This document shows positions 25,154 through 35,809 of a DNA stretch of 44,462 nucleotides, in pieces; position 1 is the first letter of the stretch; every line of letters begins with the position of its first letter. The position numbers and the translations under genes are program-made. The notes under the pieces were generated by a model. That model saw nothing but the letters and a program-made list of their open reading frames with translations, ran no database searches and was not told the DNA's origin. The stretch is from an uncultured Flavobacteriaceae bacterium (GTDB lineage Bacteria > Bacteroidota > Bacteroidia > Flavobacteriales > Flavobacteriaceae), in assembly GCA_905479095.1 (NCBI GenBank), contig CAJQLD010000052.1, positions 1 through 44,462 of the forward strand, in the 5' to 3' direction.

Positions 25154-27397
25154 ATGAATTCAAAGAAATTACTACCAAAAATAGAATTTATTATTTGTAT
25201 AAAAATAATGGTAATTTCTCTATTCATATTTTCGTGTAACTCAGCAAAACATGTTGATACTGTAAACTATGTAGATCCACAAATTGGAGGGGTTGCGCCT
25301 TTTTTACAACCGACAAGAACACGTATACATTTGCCAAACTCTATGGTAAGGATGTATCCAGAAAGAAAAGATTATAGAGACGATCAAATCACTTCATTTC
25401 CATTAACAACAAGAAAGCACCGGTCTGATTTACTTTTCAATATTATGCCTGTTTCAGGGGCTATCAATGAAGCTGACAAACCGATTTCTGCTTGGGATCA
25501 AGAGTTAGAAATTGCACACCCTCACTACTACTCTACTTGGCTAGAAGATTATAATATTACGACAGAATTTACACCCGCTGCACAAGCAGGTATCTTTAAA
25601 TTTACATATCACAACAACACTAGTAGAAAATTATATCTAAGCGATTTAACGGGTGATGATTGGCAATTAAATGACGATGGGTCTCTTACGGGAACCGAAT
25701 CTTTTGAAGGCATGTTGGGCTATGTGTACGCCGTAACAGACAAAAAAGGAGCATTTACATCTATAAAAACACCAGAAAACGCCCTCAATTGTTGGATGAC
25801 TTGGAACGATGCAAACATCAAACAAATTCAATTTAAATACGGACTCTCATTTATAAGTAGTGAGCAAGCAAAGAAAAATTTAGAAAGAGAAATTCCAGAT
25901 TTCAATTTTGAAACCGTAAAAGAAAAAGCGCATAAAAAATGGTCTAATTTATTAAATCAAATTGAAGTTGAAGGTGGCACTGACGCGTACAAAAGAACGT
26001 TTTATACTGCTCTGTATCGTTCGTATGAACGAATGATAAATATTTCTGAAGACGGAACCTATTACAGTAATTACGATCAAAAAATTCACGAAGGAGAACA
26101 AGACTTTTATGCAGATGATTGGGTTTGGGATACCTTTTTAGCATTGCATCCCTTACGCTATATTTTACAACCCGAAATGGAATCTGATATGATGGCTTCT
26201 TACGTAAGGATGTATGAACAATCGGGTTGGTTACCTCAATTCCCTCAAATTCACGGAGATGCACCTCCAATGAATGGCTTCCACTCGACCATCATGTTAT
26301 TAGACGCTTACAGAAAAGGAGTTACTAATTTTGATGCAGAAATAGCTTATCAGGCCATGAAAAAAAATGCGTTAGAAGGCACCATGATTCCATGGAAAAT
26401 GGGCGCCCATGCCCCTCTTGATAAACTCGCTTTGGAACTTGGTTATTTTCCAGCACTAGAGCTTGGAGAAAAAGAAACAGAGCCTAGAGTACATGATTTT
26501 GAAAAAAGACAATCGGTTGCGGTTACCTTAGCTCAAGGCTATGATGATTGGGCTTTAGCAGAATTTGCGAAGGAACTAGGGAAAAAAGAAGATTATAAAT
26601 ACTTCTCCAAAACAGCACGGAACTACAAAAATTTATATTGGAAGGAAAAGGGATTTTTTATGCCAAAAGATGCCAAGGGAAATTGGATTGATATCGATCC
26701 AAAATTTGATGGCGGAATGGGTGGTAGAGATTATTATGATGAAAATAATGGGTGGACCTATGTGTGGAATGTACAACAAGATATTTTAGGATTGCAAGAG
26801 TTAATGGGCGGAAGAAAAACATTTGAAGAACGTTTAGATCAGATGTTTAGAGAAGATTTAGGAAGATCTACCTATGCTTTAAATGCAAGATTTCCAGATT
26901 TCACAGGCATCGTTGGACAATATTCAATGGGAAATGAACCCAGTTTTCATATCCCCTATTTATACAATTTTACAGATTCCCCTTGGAAAGCGCAAAAGAA
27001 AATTAGAATGCTTTTAAACACTTGGTTTAAGGACAATATTTTTGGTATTCCAGGAGATGAAGATGGAGGAGGCATGTCTGCTTTTGTCGTTTTTTCTGCA
27101 ATGGGCTTTTATCCCATAACGCCAGGAATCCCCGTTTATACGATTGGAAGTCCGTTGTTTTCAAAAATCAGCATCCATCTACCAAATGGTGAAAAATTCA
27201 CCATAAATGCCCCCAACTGCAATGAAACTAACAAATACATACAGTCAGCAACCTTAAACGGAAAAGAACTAAAAGGACCTTGGTTTACACACACCGATCT
27301 TATTAATGGTGCAACCATCACATTAGAAATGGGGAAATATCCAAATAAAAATTGGGGTACAGATCCATCTCTGATACCAAACAATTTTAAAAACTAA
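25154..27397 (+). CDS. GH92 alpha-mannosidase, variant subgroup A
   Basis: A 747-residue enzyme starting at ATG 25154 (an in-frame TTG sits directly before it). A long signal ends LFIFSC (C28), so it is probably a lipoprotein. GH92 landmarks are present: DDWVWDTFLALHPLR, YEQSGWLPQFPQIHG, GNEPSFHIPYLYNF with the expected general acid at E595, and GDEDGGGMSAF with the base carboxylates near D635 and D637. These calcium-dependent exo-enzymes remove terminal alpha-mannose. The N-terminus (VDPQIGGVAPFLQPTRTRIH) departs from the usual IGTGGHGHTFPGA form and is shared with the GH92 at 40081, so the two form a distinct subgroup and may prefer a modified or differently linked mannose. Confidence 0.9.
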   Translation: MNSKKLLPKIEFIICIKIMVISLFIFSCNSAKHVDTVNYVDPQIGGVAPFLQPTRTRIHLPNSMVRMYPERKDYRDDQITSFPLTTRKHRSDLLFNIMPVSGAINEADKPISAWDQELEIAHPHYYSTWLEDYNITTEFTPAAQAGIFKFTYHNNTSRKLYLSDLTGDDWQLNDDGSLTGTESFEGMLGYVYAVTDKKGAFTSIKTPENALNCWMTWNDANIKQIQFKYGLSFISSEQAKKNLEREIPDFNFETVKEKAHKKWSNLLNQIEVEGGTDAYKRTFYTALYRSYERMINISEDGTYYSNYDQKIHEGEQDFYADDWVWDTFLALHPLRYILQPEMESDMMASYVRMYEQSGWLPQFPQIHGDAPPMNGFHSTIMLLDAYRKGVTNFDAEIAYQAMKKNALEGTMIPWKMGAHAPLDKLALELGYFPALELGEKETEPRVHDFEKRQSVAVTLAQGYDDWALAEFAKELGKKEDYKYFSKTARNYKNLYWKEKGFFMPKDAKGNWIDIDPKFDGGMGGRDYYDENNGWTYVWNVQQDILGLQELMGGRKTFEERLDQMFREDLGRSTYALNARFPDFTGIVGQYSMGNEPSFHIPYLYNFTDSPWKAQKKIRMLLNTWFKDNIFGIPGDEDGGGMSAFVVFSAMGFYPITPGIPVYTIGSPLFSKISIHLPNGEKFTINAPNCNETNKYIQSATLNGKELKGPWFTHTDLINGATITLEMGKYPNKNWGTDPSLIPNNFKN

Positions 27398-27410
27398 CAA
27401 GAAATCACTT

Positions 27411-29687
27411 ATGAAAAATATAAAAATTTATTTACTACTTCTTACGGTAATAGGTCTTTTCTCTTTTAGTCAAGTCACAGAAGAAATAATTAAAAAATCT
27501 GTTGATAACACAAAATATGTAAATACATTTATAGGGACTGGTGGACACGGACATACGTTTCCTGGCGCTACGACGCCGTATGGAATGGTACAACTAAGTC
27601 CAGATACTAGAACTTTGGGCTGGGATGCTTGTGGTGGCTATCATCACACAGATACTTCGATTTTAGGGTTTTCTCATACCCATTTAAGTGGAACAGGAAT
27701 TAGTGATTTAGGCGACTTTTTATTTATGCCTTTTTCTGGTGATGCGAAAGTAGTTCCAGGAACTCCAGAAGACCCAGACTCAGGATATCGTTCTCGATTT
27801 AATCATGATGATGAAGTTTCATCACCAGGGTTTTATTCCGTTTTATTAAAAGATTACAATATCAAAGCAGAACTAACGGCTTCTAGAAGAGCTGGTTTTC
27901 ATAAATATACCTTCAACAAAGAAGGTAAATCGGGTCTCATTATAGATTTATCGCATTCAATTTATCCAGATCATAAACCAAATCATGAATTTAAATTAAT
28001 TTCTGATACTGAAATAGCAGGCTATAAAGGGTCTGGAGGGTGGGCGGTCACTCAAGATATTTTTTTTAATGCAAAATTCAGTAAACCCTTTACGGTTACT
28101 TTTTTCGAAAACGGAAAAAAAATTGAAACGTTGCCAAACAAGCTGTCAAAAAAATTAGTGGCCGTATTAACCTTTAATACAAAAGCGGGTGAAGACGTTT
28201 TGGCAAAGGTTGGGATTTCATCTGTTGATTATGAAGGTGCCAATAAAAATTTAGAGGCAGAGATTAATCATTGGAATTTTGATAAGGTTAAAGATGAAGC
28301 GCATGAAACTTGGAAAAAAGAATTATCAAAAATCAATGTTAAAGGAGGTACCGAAGATGAAAAAACAATCTTCTACACAAGTCTATATCATACGTCTATA
28401 AGTCCAAATACGTTTTCTGATGTCGATTTTAGATATAGAGGAATGGATAGAGAAATTCATCAATCTGATGAAGAAAAAATTTATACAGTGTTCTCGTTGT
28501 GGGATACTTTTAGAGCCTACAATCCTTTAAAAACAATTACAGATCCTAATAAAACTAACGAATTTATAAATACACTTTTAACAAAATACGATCAAGGTGG
28601 TGTTTTGCCAATGTGGGAATTACAAGGGAATTACACCGGGTGTATGATTGGGTATCATTCCGTTCCCGTAATTGTAGATGCCTACACTAAAGGAATTCGA
28701 GGTTTTGATGTAAATAAAGCCTATGAAGCCGTTGTTCATGCATCAACGTATGACACAACAGATATCTTTTTTCCATCAAAAAGAGTCAAAAATATTTTAA
28801 TGCCAAAAGGGAAACTCTATAATGAAACGATGGATTTTATTCCTGCTGACCTAGAAAACGAATCTGTTTCTAAAGCCTTAGAATATGCATATAATGATTG
28901 GTGTATTGCACAAATGGCAAAAGATTTAGGAAAAACAGACGATTACAATCGTTTTATGAAACGCTCTAAAAAATACACGCAGTATTACGATAAAGACGTT
29001 GGTTTTATGAGAGGAAAAAATCAAGATGGAAATTGGCGTGAGCCTTTTGATCCTCGTTTTTCTAAACATAGAAAAGATGATTATACAGAAGGAAATGCCT
29101 ATCAATGGTCTTGGTTTGTACCTCATGATGTTGAAGGTTTAGTAGATTTAGTAGGTGGTAAAGAAACGTTTATTAAAAATTTAGACGTCTTATTTTCTAC
29201 GAGTTCGGAATTAACTGGAGATGATGTTTCTGGAGATATTTCGGGTCTCATTGGGCAATATGCACATGGAAACGAACCCAGTCATCACATCTCACACATG
29301 TATAATTTTGTCGGACAGCCATGGAAAACTCAAGAAGTTACAGACCAAATTATGAGCGAATTGTATTTTAATAATCCCAATGGATTGGCCGGAAATGAAG
29401 ACTGTGGACAAATGTCTGCTTGGTATGTTTTAAATGCAATGGGTTTTTATTCGTTTAATCCAGGAGATCCCACCTATTCGATTGGTCGTCCAATTTTTGA
29501 TGAAGTAGAAATAAATTTACCAACAGGGAAGAAATTCATCATAAAAGCTAAAAACAACAGTCGTGAAAATAAATACATTCAAACTACTAAATTGAATGGG
29601 GAAAAATTAGAAACTTCCTTTTTTACGCACGAGCAATTAATAGCTGGAGGAAAAATAGAATTTAAAATGGGTAAGCAACCAAAGTAA
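27411..29687 (+). CDS. GH92 alpha-mannosidase, canonical type
   Basis: A 758-residue periplasmic enzyme with signal peptide (cut near SFSQ). It has the classic GH92 opening FIGTGGHGHTFPGATTPYGM, then GYHHTDTSILGFSHTHLSGT, the mid-domain VFSLWDTFRAYNPL, GNEPSHHISHMYNF with general acid E622, and GNEDCGQMSAWYVLNAMGFY. In the base motif N662-E-D664 replaces the D-E-D seen in the two other GH92 proteins of the locus. It should release alpha-linked mannose in a calcium-dependent, inverting reaction. It starts 13 nt after the previous GH92 and is followed by the transporter gene. Confidence 0.93.
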   Translation: MKNIKIYLLLLTVIGLFSFSQVTEEIIKKSVDNTKYVNTFIGTGGHGHTFPGATTPYGMVQLSPDTRTLGWDACGGYHHTDTSILGFSHTHLSGTGISDLGDFLFMPFSGDAKVVPGTPEDPDSGYRSRFNHDDEVSSPGFYSVLLKDYNIKAELTASRRAGFHKYTFNKEGKSGLIIDLSHSIYPDHKPNHEFKLISDTEIAGYKGSGGWAVTQDIFFNAKFSKPFTVTFFENGKKIETLPNKLSKKLVAVLTFNTKAGEDVLAKVGISSVDYEGANKNLEAEINHWNFDKVKDEAHETWKKELSKINVKGGTEDEKTIFYTSLYHTSISPNTFSDVDFRYRGMDREIHQSDEEKIYTVFSLWDTFRAYNPLKTITDPNKTNEFINTLLTKYDQGGVLPMWELQGNYTGCMIGYHSVPVIVDAYTKGIRGFDVNKAYEAVVHASTYDTTDIFFPSKRVKNILMPKGKLYNETMDFIPADLENESVSKALEYAYNDWCIAQMAKDLGKTDDYNRFMKRSKKYTQYYDKDVGFMRGKNQDGNWREPFDPRFSKHRKDDYTEGNAYQWSWFVPHDVEGLVDLVGGKETFIKNLDVLFSTSSELTGDDVSGDISGLIGQYAHGNEPSHHISHMYNFVGQPWKTQEVTDQIMSELYFNNPNGLAGNEDCGQMSAWYVLNAMGFYSFNPGDPTYSIGRPIFDEVEINLPTGKKFIIKAKNNSRENKYIQTTKLNGEKLETSFFTHEQLIAGGKIEFKMGKQPK

Positions 29688-29757
29688 AATATAATAGATC
29701 AATATTACCCTAAAAAAATCTCTAATAAAAAAATAAACATATTTAATAAAATTTATC

Positions 29758-31071
29758 ATGTCAACTAACAAATCATACAGAAGTGCACTCATTTTTTTAA
29801 CTACCCTATTTTTCCTTTGGGGTTTTATCACTGTTTTAGTAGATAGTTTAGTCCCAAGATTAAAAGATGTTTTTGAAATGTCATATGCCAAAACGGTTTT
29901 GGTTCAATTTGCATTTTTTACAGCATTTTTTGTGGTCTCAGTACCGGCAGGAGCTCTTTTGTCTAAAATCGGATATAGAAAAGGAATTGTTTTAGGTTTA
30001 ATAATTATGGCTTTAGGCTGTTTACTTTTTTATCCAGCTGCCGAATACAGAAATTTTAATGTTTTTTTAATTGGCTACTTTACATTAGCTGGAGGGATTA
30101 CTGTACTCCAAGTTGCTGCCAATCCTTACGTAGCTTTACTCGGTTCAGAAGAAGATGCTTCTAGTAGATTAAACCTATCACAGGCGTTTAATTCTTTAGG
30201 AACCACTATAGCGCCAATTGTGGGTGCATTATTCTTGTTGAGTGATTCCGTTAAGACCTCTGAAGAAATTAATCTATTGACAGCTTTAGAGAAAGTAGAT
30301 TATTATTCAGCTGAGGCAGCAACAGTTCAAACACCATTTTTACTGATAGCTGCTTTTATTGGTATATTGGCATTAATTTTTGCTTTTATAAAATTACCCA
30401 AAGTGATGCAAGAAAGTCCTAAAGGTGGGTACTTGTCTTTGCTAAAAAATAAGTTGATGCTTATGGGGGCACTGGGTATTTTTGTTTACGTAGGAGCAGA
30501 AGTTGCAATTGGTAGTTTCTTAGTGAATTATTTTAGTGACATGAATTTAGCAGTCATTGTAATGGAGAATGAAATGATGATGAACATCGCTAATACGATC
30601 GCAAGTGTTTTTAATAAAACATTTTCTAATTCAGATCCGAAATCGTTGCTAGGAATTTTTATCATATTTTACTGGGGAGGTGCTATGATTGGTCGATTTA
30701 TTGGAGCCTACCTAACGAAAATAATGGACGCTGGAAAGGTTTTGAGTATGTTTGCTTCATTGGCAATTCTTATGATATTAATATCTATTAATACGCAAGG
30801 ATTGATTTCTATGTGGTCTATTCTAGCAGTAGGATTGTTTAATTCAATTATGTTTCCAACCATATTTACTTTAACCTTAGAAGGTTTAGGAGACCTTAAA
30901 GCTCAGGCATCAGGATTGCTTTGTATGGCAATTGTGGGTGGCGCAATTATTCCGTTCGCATTTGGCAGTTTGATAGATGGTTTTGGATTTAAAAAAGCGT
31001 TCATATTAACTGTGATTTGTTATGGCTATATCATGTATTATGGTAGATTAAAGAATAGGAAAACCTCTTAA
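29758..31071 (+). CDS. MFS sugar transporter, FucP/glucose-galactose family
   Basis: A 437-residue inner-membrane protein with about 12 hydrophobic segments. The opening LTTLFFLWGFITVLVDSLVP, the FFTAFFVVSVPAGALLSKIG loop and VLQVAANPYVALLG after the fourth helix are hallmarks of the FucP / glucose-galactose proton symporters of Bacteroidota. In this operon, between alpha-mannosidases and sulfatases and upstream of manA, mannose is the most likely cargo. The 70-nt gap before it is the largest within the run and holds no clear promoter or terminator. No sugar kinase accompanies it. Confidence 0.88.
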   Translation: MSTNKSYRSALIFLTTLFFLWGFITVLVDSLVPRLKDVFEMSYAKTVLVQFAFFTAFFVVSVPAGALLSKIGYRKGIVLGLIIMALGCLLFYPAAEYRNFNVFLIGYFTLAGGITVLQVAANPYVALLGSEEDASSRLNLSQAFNSLGTTIAPIVGALFLLSDSVKTSEEINLLTALEKVDYYSAEAATVQTPFLLIAAFIGILALIFAFIKLPKVMQESPKGGYLSLLKNKLMLMGALGIFVYVGAEVAIGSFLVNYFSDMNLAVIVMENEMMMNIANTIASVFNKTFSNSDPKSLLGIFIIFYWGGAMIGRFIGAYLTKIMDAGKVLSMFASLAILMILISINTQGLISMWSILAVGLFNSIMFPTIFTLTLEGLGDLKAQASGLLCMAIVGGAIIPFAFGSLIDGFGFKKAFILTVICYGYIMYYGRLKNRKTS

Positions 31072-31097
31072 ATTTTAAAAAAAGTAAATAACGATAT

Positions 31098-32558
31098 ATG
31101 CTCACTGTATTTTTACATGTTTTAATTATTCTGACGTCTATTGTATCAAAAAACGATACTATAAAATCTCGTACAGAAAAAAAACCAAATGTTATCGTTT
31201 TTATTGCTGATGATTTTGGTTACGGATCAACCAATATTTATGGCGCACAAGAAGCATTAATAAAAACGCCAAACGTAAATAAATTAGCCAAAGAAGGCGT
31301 GAAATTTACAAATGCCTATACAACAGGTTCTGTTTGTACGCCCACAAGATATGCATTAATGACCGGTCAATATTCTTGGAGAACAAAACTTAAAAAAGGG
31401 GTTGTTAATATGAATGACCCAGCTCTAATTGATGTGAAAAGAAAAACATTACCAAAATATATGCAATCTTTAGGTTATAAGACAGCAATGGTTGGTAAAT
31501 GGCATTTAGGATTTAAAGAAAAAAAGTTCAATAATTTATTAGGAAATATTTATCCTGCTCCAACAGATTATGGTTTAGACTATAGTTTTGCATTGCCTAA
31601 TAATTTAGATGATGGGCATAAAGTTTATATAGAGAATAATAAAATTTATGGATTGCGTTCAGATAAAATTTCTCCTTACGGAAAATCATTTTATGGAAAA
31701 CAATACAAAGGATATGATGCCCCGCAAAGAGTTACAGAGCAAGTAACAAATGATTTAACAAGCAAATCTATAGAGTGGATGAAAAGTTTGGATAAAGACC
31801 AGCCATTCTTTTTATACTATGCAGCAGCTGCAGTTCATCATCCTATTGTGCCTAGTCCACAAATGCGAGGTAAAAGTAATGCAGGTGCTTATGGAGATTT
31901 TATTCAAGATATAGACCGTTCTTTAGGAGATTTAATTGCATTTTTAGAAGAAAGGGGTCTTAGAGAAAACACCATTATCATTTTTGCGAGCGATAATGGA
32001 GGAGATATTCCTAGAAAGAAAAATCTTGTTATGCCAGAAAATTTTGCCATCAACAAAGGCTTACAAATTAATGGAAATTATAAAGGTGATAAACATACCA
32101 TTTGGGATGGAGGTTTTAGAATTCCGTTTATTGTAAATCATCCAAAGAAAATAGGAGAAGATAAAACTTCTAATGTAACTGTCTCAACAATTGATATTTA
32201 TGATTTTTTAGCAGATTATATTGGTAATAATAAAGGATTAGATTTTGAAGATGCACCAGATAGTTATAGCTTTAAAAAAGCTTTATTAAAGCCCAATAAA
32301 TTTTACGAAAGACCTCCTTTGGTGCATAGAGATGCGCAAGGTAGAAAAGCAATTCGTTTTGAAGGGTGGAAATTCATTGAAGAAAAAAATAAAGACACAA
32401 AGAGAAAGATGAATGCTGAAATGCTTTTTAGCTTAACTAAAGATAAAAAGGAATCTACAAATCTTGCTAAAACAGAAACAGCTGTTGTTATCAAAGCAAA
32501 AGACTATTTATCTAAAGTTATAGTAAAGTCATCCAAAGAAATTTGGAAAAACAATTAA
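31098..32558 (+). CDS. S1-family sulfatase (CTPTR type)
   Basis: A 486-residue sulfatase with a hydrophobic leader. KPNVIVFIADDFGYGS provides the first metal ligands, C80-T-P-T-R is the formylglycine site, VGKWHLGF is the conserved substrate-pocket lysine and histidine segment, and IIFASDNGGD supplies the second metal pair. The leader ends without a lipobox, so it is probably periplasmic. Proportions match arylsulfatase-type enzymes acting on sulfated sugars. It resembles none of the other sulfatases in the locus closely, so it likely removes a different sulfate ester. It follows the transporter by 26 nt. Confidence 0.9.
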   Translation: MLTVFLHVLIILTSIVSKNDTIKSRTEKKPNVIVFIADDFGYGSTNIYGAQEALIKTPNVNKLAKEGVKFTNAYTTGSVCTPTRYALMTGQYSWRTKLKKGVVNMNDPALIDVKRKTLPKYMQSLGYKTAMVGKWHLGFKEKKFNNLLGNIYPAPTDYGLDYSFALPNNLDDGHKVYIENNKIYGLRSDKISPYGKSFYGKQYKGYDAPQRVTEQVTNDLTSKSIEWMKSLDKDQPFFLYYAAAAVHHPIVPSPQMRGKSNAGAYGDFIQDIDRSLGDLIAFLEERGLRENTIIIFASDNGGDIPRKKNLVMPENFAINKGLQINGNYKGDKHTIWDGGFRIPFIVNHPKKIGEDKTSNVTVSTIDIYDFLADYIGNNKGLDFEDAPDSYSFKKALLKPNKFYERPPLVHRDAQGRKAIRFEGWKFIEEKNKDTKRKMNAEMLFSLTKDKKESTNLAKTETAVVIKAKDYLSKVIVKSSKEIWKNN

Positions 32559-32559
32559 A

Positions 32560-34161
32560 ATGAAAAATAAAGTAACATTACTAATTGTTGGTTGTTTGTT
32601 GTTGATGTTTAACTGCAGGTCTAAAAATGAATTTATAAATCAAACTAAAAACAAGAAGAAGCCAAATGTGTTGTTACTATTTTCTGATCAACACAACAAA
32701 AAAACAATGGGTTATGAAAATCATCCAGACGTCATTACTCCAAATTTAGATAAATTCTCAGAAGAATCTGTAGTCTTTGATAGAGCCTATGCCACAAGAG
32801 GTGTTTGTGTCCCCTCTAGAATGTCTTTAATGACAGGACTATACCCAAGAACACTGGGTTTAATGAATAACAATGAAGAAACTTCTGTGACAGAGAAAGC
32901 GACTTCATTAGCTAGTATTTTTAAATACAATGGTTACCAAACCTATGCTTTTGGCAAAAGACATTTAAAAGGTGGTGGAGATAAAGGCTGGGATGTTAAA
33001 AAAGAGGTACATCCTGAAGAAGGCGATACTGGAAACTATTTAAGCTGGGTGACAAAACAAGGCTATCAATCTGAATTTTCTTATGATTGGGCTGCAGAAT
33101 TTGGAAAAGGTCCCAAAGGAAGTAAAGATGCGAACGCTAAAATACCTACAGCTGATTTAGGGACGCGTATTTCTAAATTACCATTTGGATATACGATGGA
33201 GGCTTACACTGCATTAGAAACCATTAATATGATTGATCAACAAAAAAATAGCGATACACCTTTCTTTTGTTTTTCTTCTTTTTATAGACCACATCAACCC
33301 TACACTCCTGTTAAGAAATTCATGGATATGTATACTGTTTCAGAATGGGGAAAGGGCACAAAATTAAAAAGCGGCATAAAAATGCCCGCTAGTTTTTACC
33401 AACCCACAAAAGATTTACCACCCTTATTACAATTCCAAAGAAATGGAGGAAACAAAGTATGGAACATGGATAAGGCTTTTAAAGACGAACAACTCTGGAG
33501 AGATTATATTGGAGCCTATTACGCCTTAGTCACAGAAGTAGATCATTACGTTGGTGAGATTTTACAAGCTTTAGACAAAGCAAACATCACTGAAGAAACA
33601 ATCATTATTTATACCACAGATCATGGCGATTTTGTTGGGAACCATGGAATGGTAGAAAAAGCTGCTGCCGGTCATAATATTTATGAAGATATTTTAAACA
33701 TTCCCCTAATGATTAGAATTCCAGGGAAAACACTTCAGGGAAAACATACTGCAGAACTGGTAACTTTGGTCGATATTATCCCTACCTTAATCGATGTTTT
33801 AGACTTAAAAACTCCCGGTTTAGAAAACAATTTTGAAGGCGTATCACTCGCTAAATTATTGCTTGAACAAAAACCATTGAACAGAGATTATATCGTATCA
33901 GAAAGTTGGTTTCAAGCGACCGTAATCGGTAAAAATGCAAAATTGGGTATTATGAAACCCAACCCCGTAAATCCTAAGCGAGATTATAGGGAATTTGGGG
34001 ATATGTTTTTTGACAGAATAAACGACCCTTTAGAATTGAATAACGGAATTAATGATGAAAAAAATCAACAAAAAATAGCGAAACTTAGAGCGTTTTACGC
34101 CGATTTTAAAACACAAGTTTCCGGAATTGGAATGCAAGAAATAAGTAACAAAAATAAATAA
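32560..34161 (+). CDS. S1-family sulfatase lipoprotein (CVPSR type)
   Basis: A 533-residue enzyme with lipobox-like LMFNC (C19). Key segments are KPNVLLLFSDQHNKKTMG, C83-V-P-S-R followed by MSLMTGLYP, the FGKRHLKGGG pocket and IIIYTTDHGDFVGNHGM. SDQH in place of DDxG and the GNHG tail set it apart from the neighbour at 31098 and place it nearer the group that includes 36990. It starts one base after the previous stop codon, so the two genes are likely co-translated. Lipid anchoring suggests it faces the periplasm or surface. Confidence 0.9.
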   Translation: MKNKVTLLIVGCLLLMFNCRSKNEFINQTKNKKKPNVLLLFSDQHNKKTMGYENHPDVITPNLDKFSEESVVFDRAYATRGVCVPSRMSLMTGLYPRTLGLMNNNEETSVTEKATSLASIFKYNGYQTYAFGKRHLKGGGDKGWDVKKEVHPEEGDTGNYLSWVTKQGYQSEFSYDWAAEFGKGPKGSKDANAKIPTADLGTRISKLPFGYTMEAYTALETINMIDQQKNSDTPFFCFSSFYRPHQPYTPVKKFMDMYTVSEWGKGTKLKSGIKMPASFYQPTKDLPPLLQFQRNGGNKVWNMDKAFKDEQLWRDYIGAYYALVTEVDHYVGEILQALDKANITEETIIIYTTDHGDFVGNHGMVEKAAAGHNIYEDILNIPLMIRIPGKTLQGKHTAELVTLVDIIPTLIDVLDLKTPGLENNFEGVSLAKLLLEQKPLNRDYIVSESWFQATVIGKNAKLGIMKPNPVNPKRDYREFGDMFFDRINDPLELNNGINDEKNQQKIAKLRAFYADFKTQVSGIGMQEISNKNK

Positions 34162-34167
34162 CCAATA

Positions 34168-35808
34168 ATGACATTAAATACTTACAAAACCATTGGATTT
34201 ATAGTCTTTTTATTAATAATTGGCACTAATAAATCAATTGCACAAAACACTAAAAAACCAAACATCATCTTTATTATGACAGATGATCAAAGTGCGGTTG
34301 TTCCTTTAGATTCAGAGAAAAGAATACAATCGCGTCCTTTCGGATTTAATGGTGATAAACAAGTACATACCCCCATTATAGATGATTTAGCAAAGAATGG
34401 AATGATTTTTAACAGCGCATATGTATCAAGCTCTGTATGTGTGCCAAGTAGATATACAATGCTAACTGGACGTTATGCAGGAAGATCAGAGGGCCCTTCT
34501 TTTATGAAAATGCATCCGAATGGCACAATGACAAGAGTAGAAAACAATACAGAAATAGAAAAAGACAAATCCAATTTACCAAGACTATTACAAGAAGTCG
34601 GTTACAAAACAGGGTTTGTAGGTAAAAGTCATATTGTAGAACACGATATTGTAAACAATAAAAAAAATTGGGAGAAAAATGGCTTCCAGACCTATGCTAA
34701 AAATGCAGATCCAAATGATCCATCAGTTTCTAAAAAAATGTTTGAAAACCATCAAAAATGGACAGAAGTAATTAAAGAATATGGCTTTGATTATGCGAAC
34801 GCATTTTATGCAGGAAATTTAAGAGAACAGTATAATGATTCTTTGAATGTTCATAATGTAGAATGGAAAAATAAAGCGGCTTTAGAATTCATCGATGAAA
34901 ATAAAAATGATCCTTTCTTTTTGTATTACAGTGAAACGGTTCCTCATGGTCCAGCACCCTATAATATGAAAAATGGGAACTACTTTAGAGGTTTAGATTC
35001 AAATCCAAAATTTACAGGACAAGGGTTGATCGATGCCGATTACTCCTATTTACCCACCAGAGAAGAAATTAAAGAAGAAATCAAAAATCTTGATAAAAAA
35101 GTAGCACATGCCTGGCTGCGATGGTTTGATCATGCGGTTGGTGCGGTTGTAGACAAACTAAAAGCAGAAGGTATTTATGAAAATACCATTATTATAATTA
35201 CGTCCGATCATGGGAACTACAACGGGGGAAAAACGACCTTGTATGAAAGTGGAACAAAAGTTCCTTTAATGATGCATTGGCCAAATGGAATTAATCCGAA
35301 CCAAGAGTATAACGAGTTGGTTCAAAATATTGATTTTACCCCTACTTTTTTAGATCTAGCAGGTATTAAATTAAAGAACGTAGAATCTACATTAGATGGT
35401 GTAAGCTTAAAAAAGGTATTAAAAGGAACTAAAAAACCCGTACATGATTATTTATTTTTTGAGCTTGGTTATGCAAGAAGTGTCATGACTAAAGATTGGA
35501 AATACATTTCTGTAAGATATGATAAACAAAAACAGAACAGAATAAACAAAGGCTTACCATTTAAAGGGTGGAAAGGTGCAGAACTTCAATACCCCTATTA
35601 CACAAGAAATGGTCATTTGGGGAATATTGCATCCAAAAGCAGTGCTTTTTATTTTGATGCAGATCAAGTATTTGATTTAGTTACTGATCCTCGAGAAACT
35701 AAAAACATTTTTGAAGACAACAAAGAAAAAGCAGATGAACTTAAAAATTTACTGACAAAAAGTTTAAAGTTGTTCCCGAACCGCCCTTATGCAGAATTTG
35801 TAAATTAA
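34168..35808 (+). CDS. S1-family sulfatase, stand-alone relative of the fused sulfatase module
   Basis: A 546-residue periplasmic sulfatase with a signal peptide ending SIAQ. The catalytic cysteine lies in C91-V-P-S-R followed by YTMLTGRYAGRSEG. Along its length it reads almost like the N-terminal module of the 12134 fusion: PNIIFIMTDDQS, SRPFGFNGD, VHTPIID, YYSETVPHGPAP, WLRWFDHAVGAVVDKL, TKVPLMMHWPNGI. It therefore should remove the same sulfate ester, one copy acting in the periplasm and the other at the surface. It is 6 nt from the previous gene and 1 nt from the next. Confidence 0.92.
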   Translation: MTLNTYKTIGFIVFLLIIGTNKSIAQNTKKPNIIFIMTDDQSAVVPLDSEKRIQSRPFGFNGDKQVHTPIIDDLAKNGMIFNSAYVSSSVCVPSRYTMLTGRYAGRSEGPSFMKMHPNGTMTRVENNTEIEKDKSNLPRLLQEVGYKTGFVGKSHIVEHDIVNNKKNWEKNGFQTYAKNADPNDPSVSKKMFENHQKWTEVIKEYGFDYANAFYAGNLREQYNDSLNVHNVEWKNKAALEFIDENKNDPFFLYYSETVPHGPAPYNMKNGNYFRGLDSNPKFTGQGLIDADYSYLPTREEIKEEIKNLDKKVAHAWLRWFDHAVGAVVDKLKAEGIYENTIIIITSDHGNYNGGKTTLYESGTKVPLMMHWPNGINPNQEYNELVQNIDFTPTFLDLAGIKLKNVESTLDGVSLKKVLKGTKKPVHDYLFFELGYARSVMTKDWKYISVRYDKQKQNRINKGLPFKGWKGAELQYPYYTRNGHLGNIASKSSAFYFDADQVFDLVTDPRETKNIFEDNKEKADELKNLLTKSLKLFPNRPYAEFVN

Positions 35809-35809
35809 T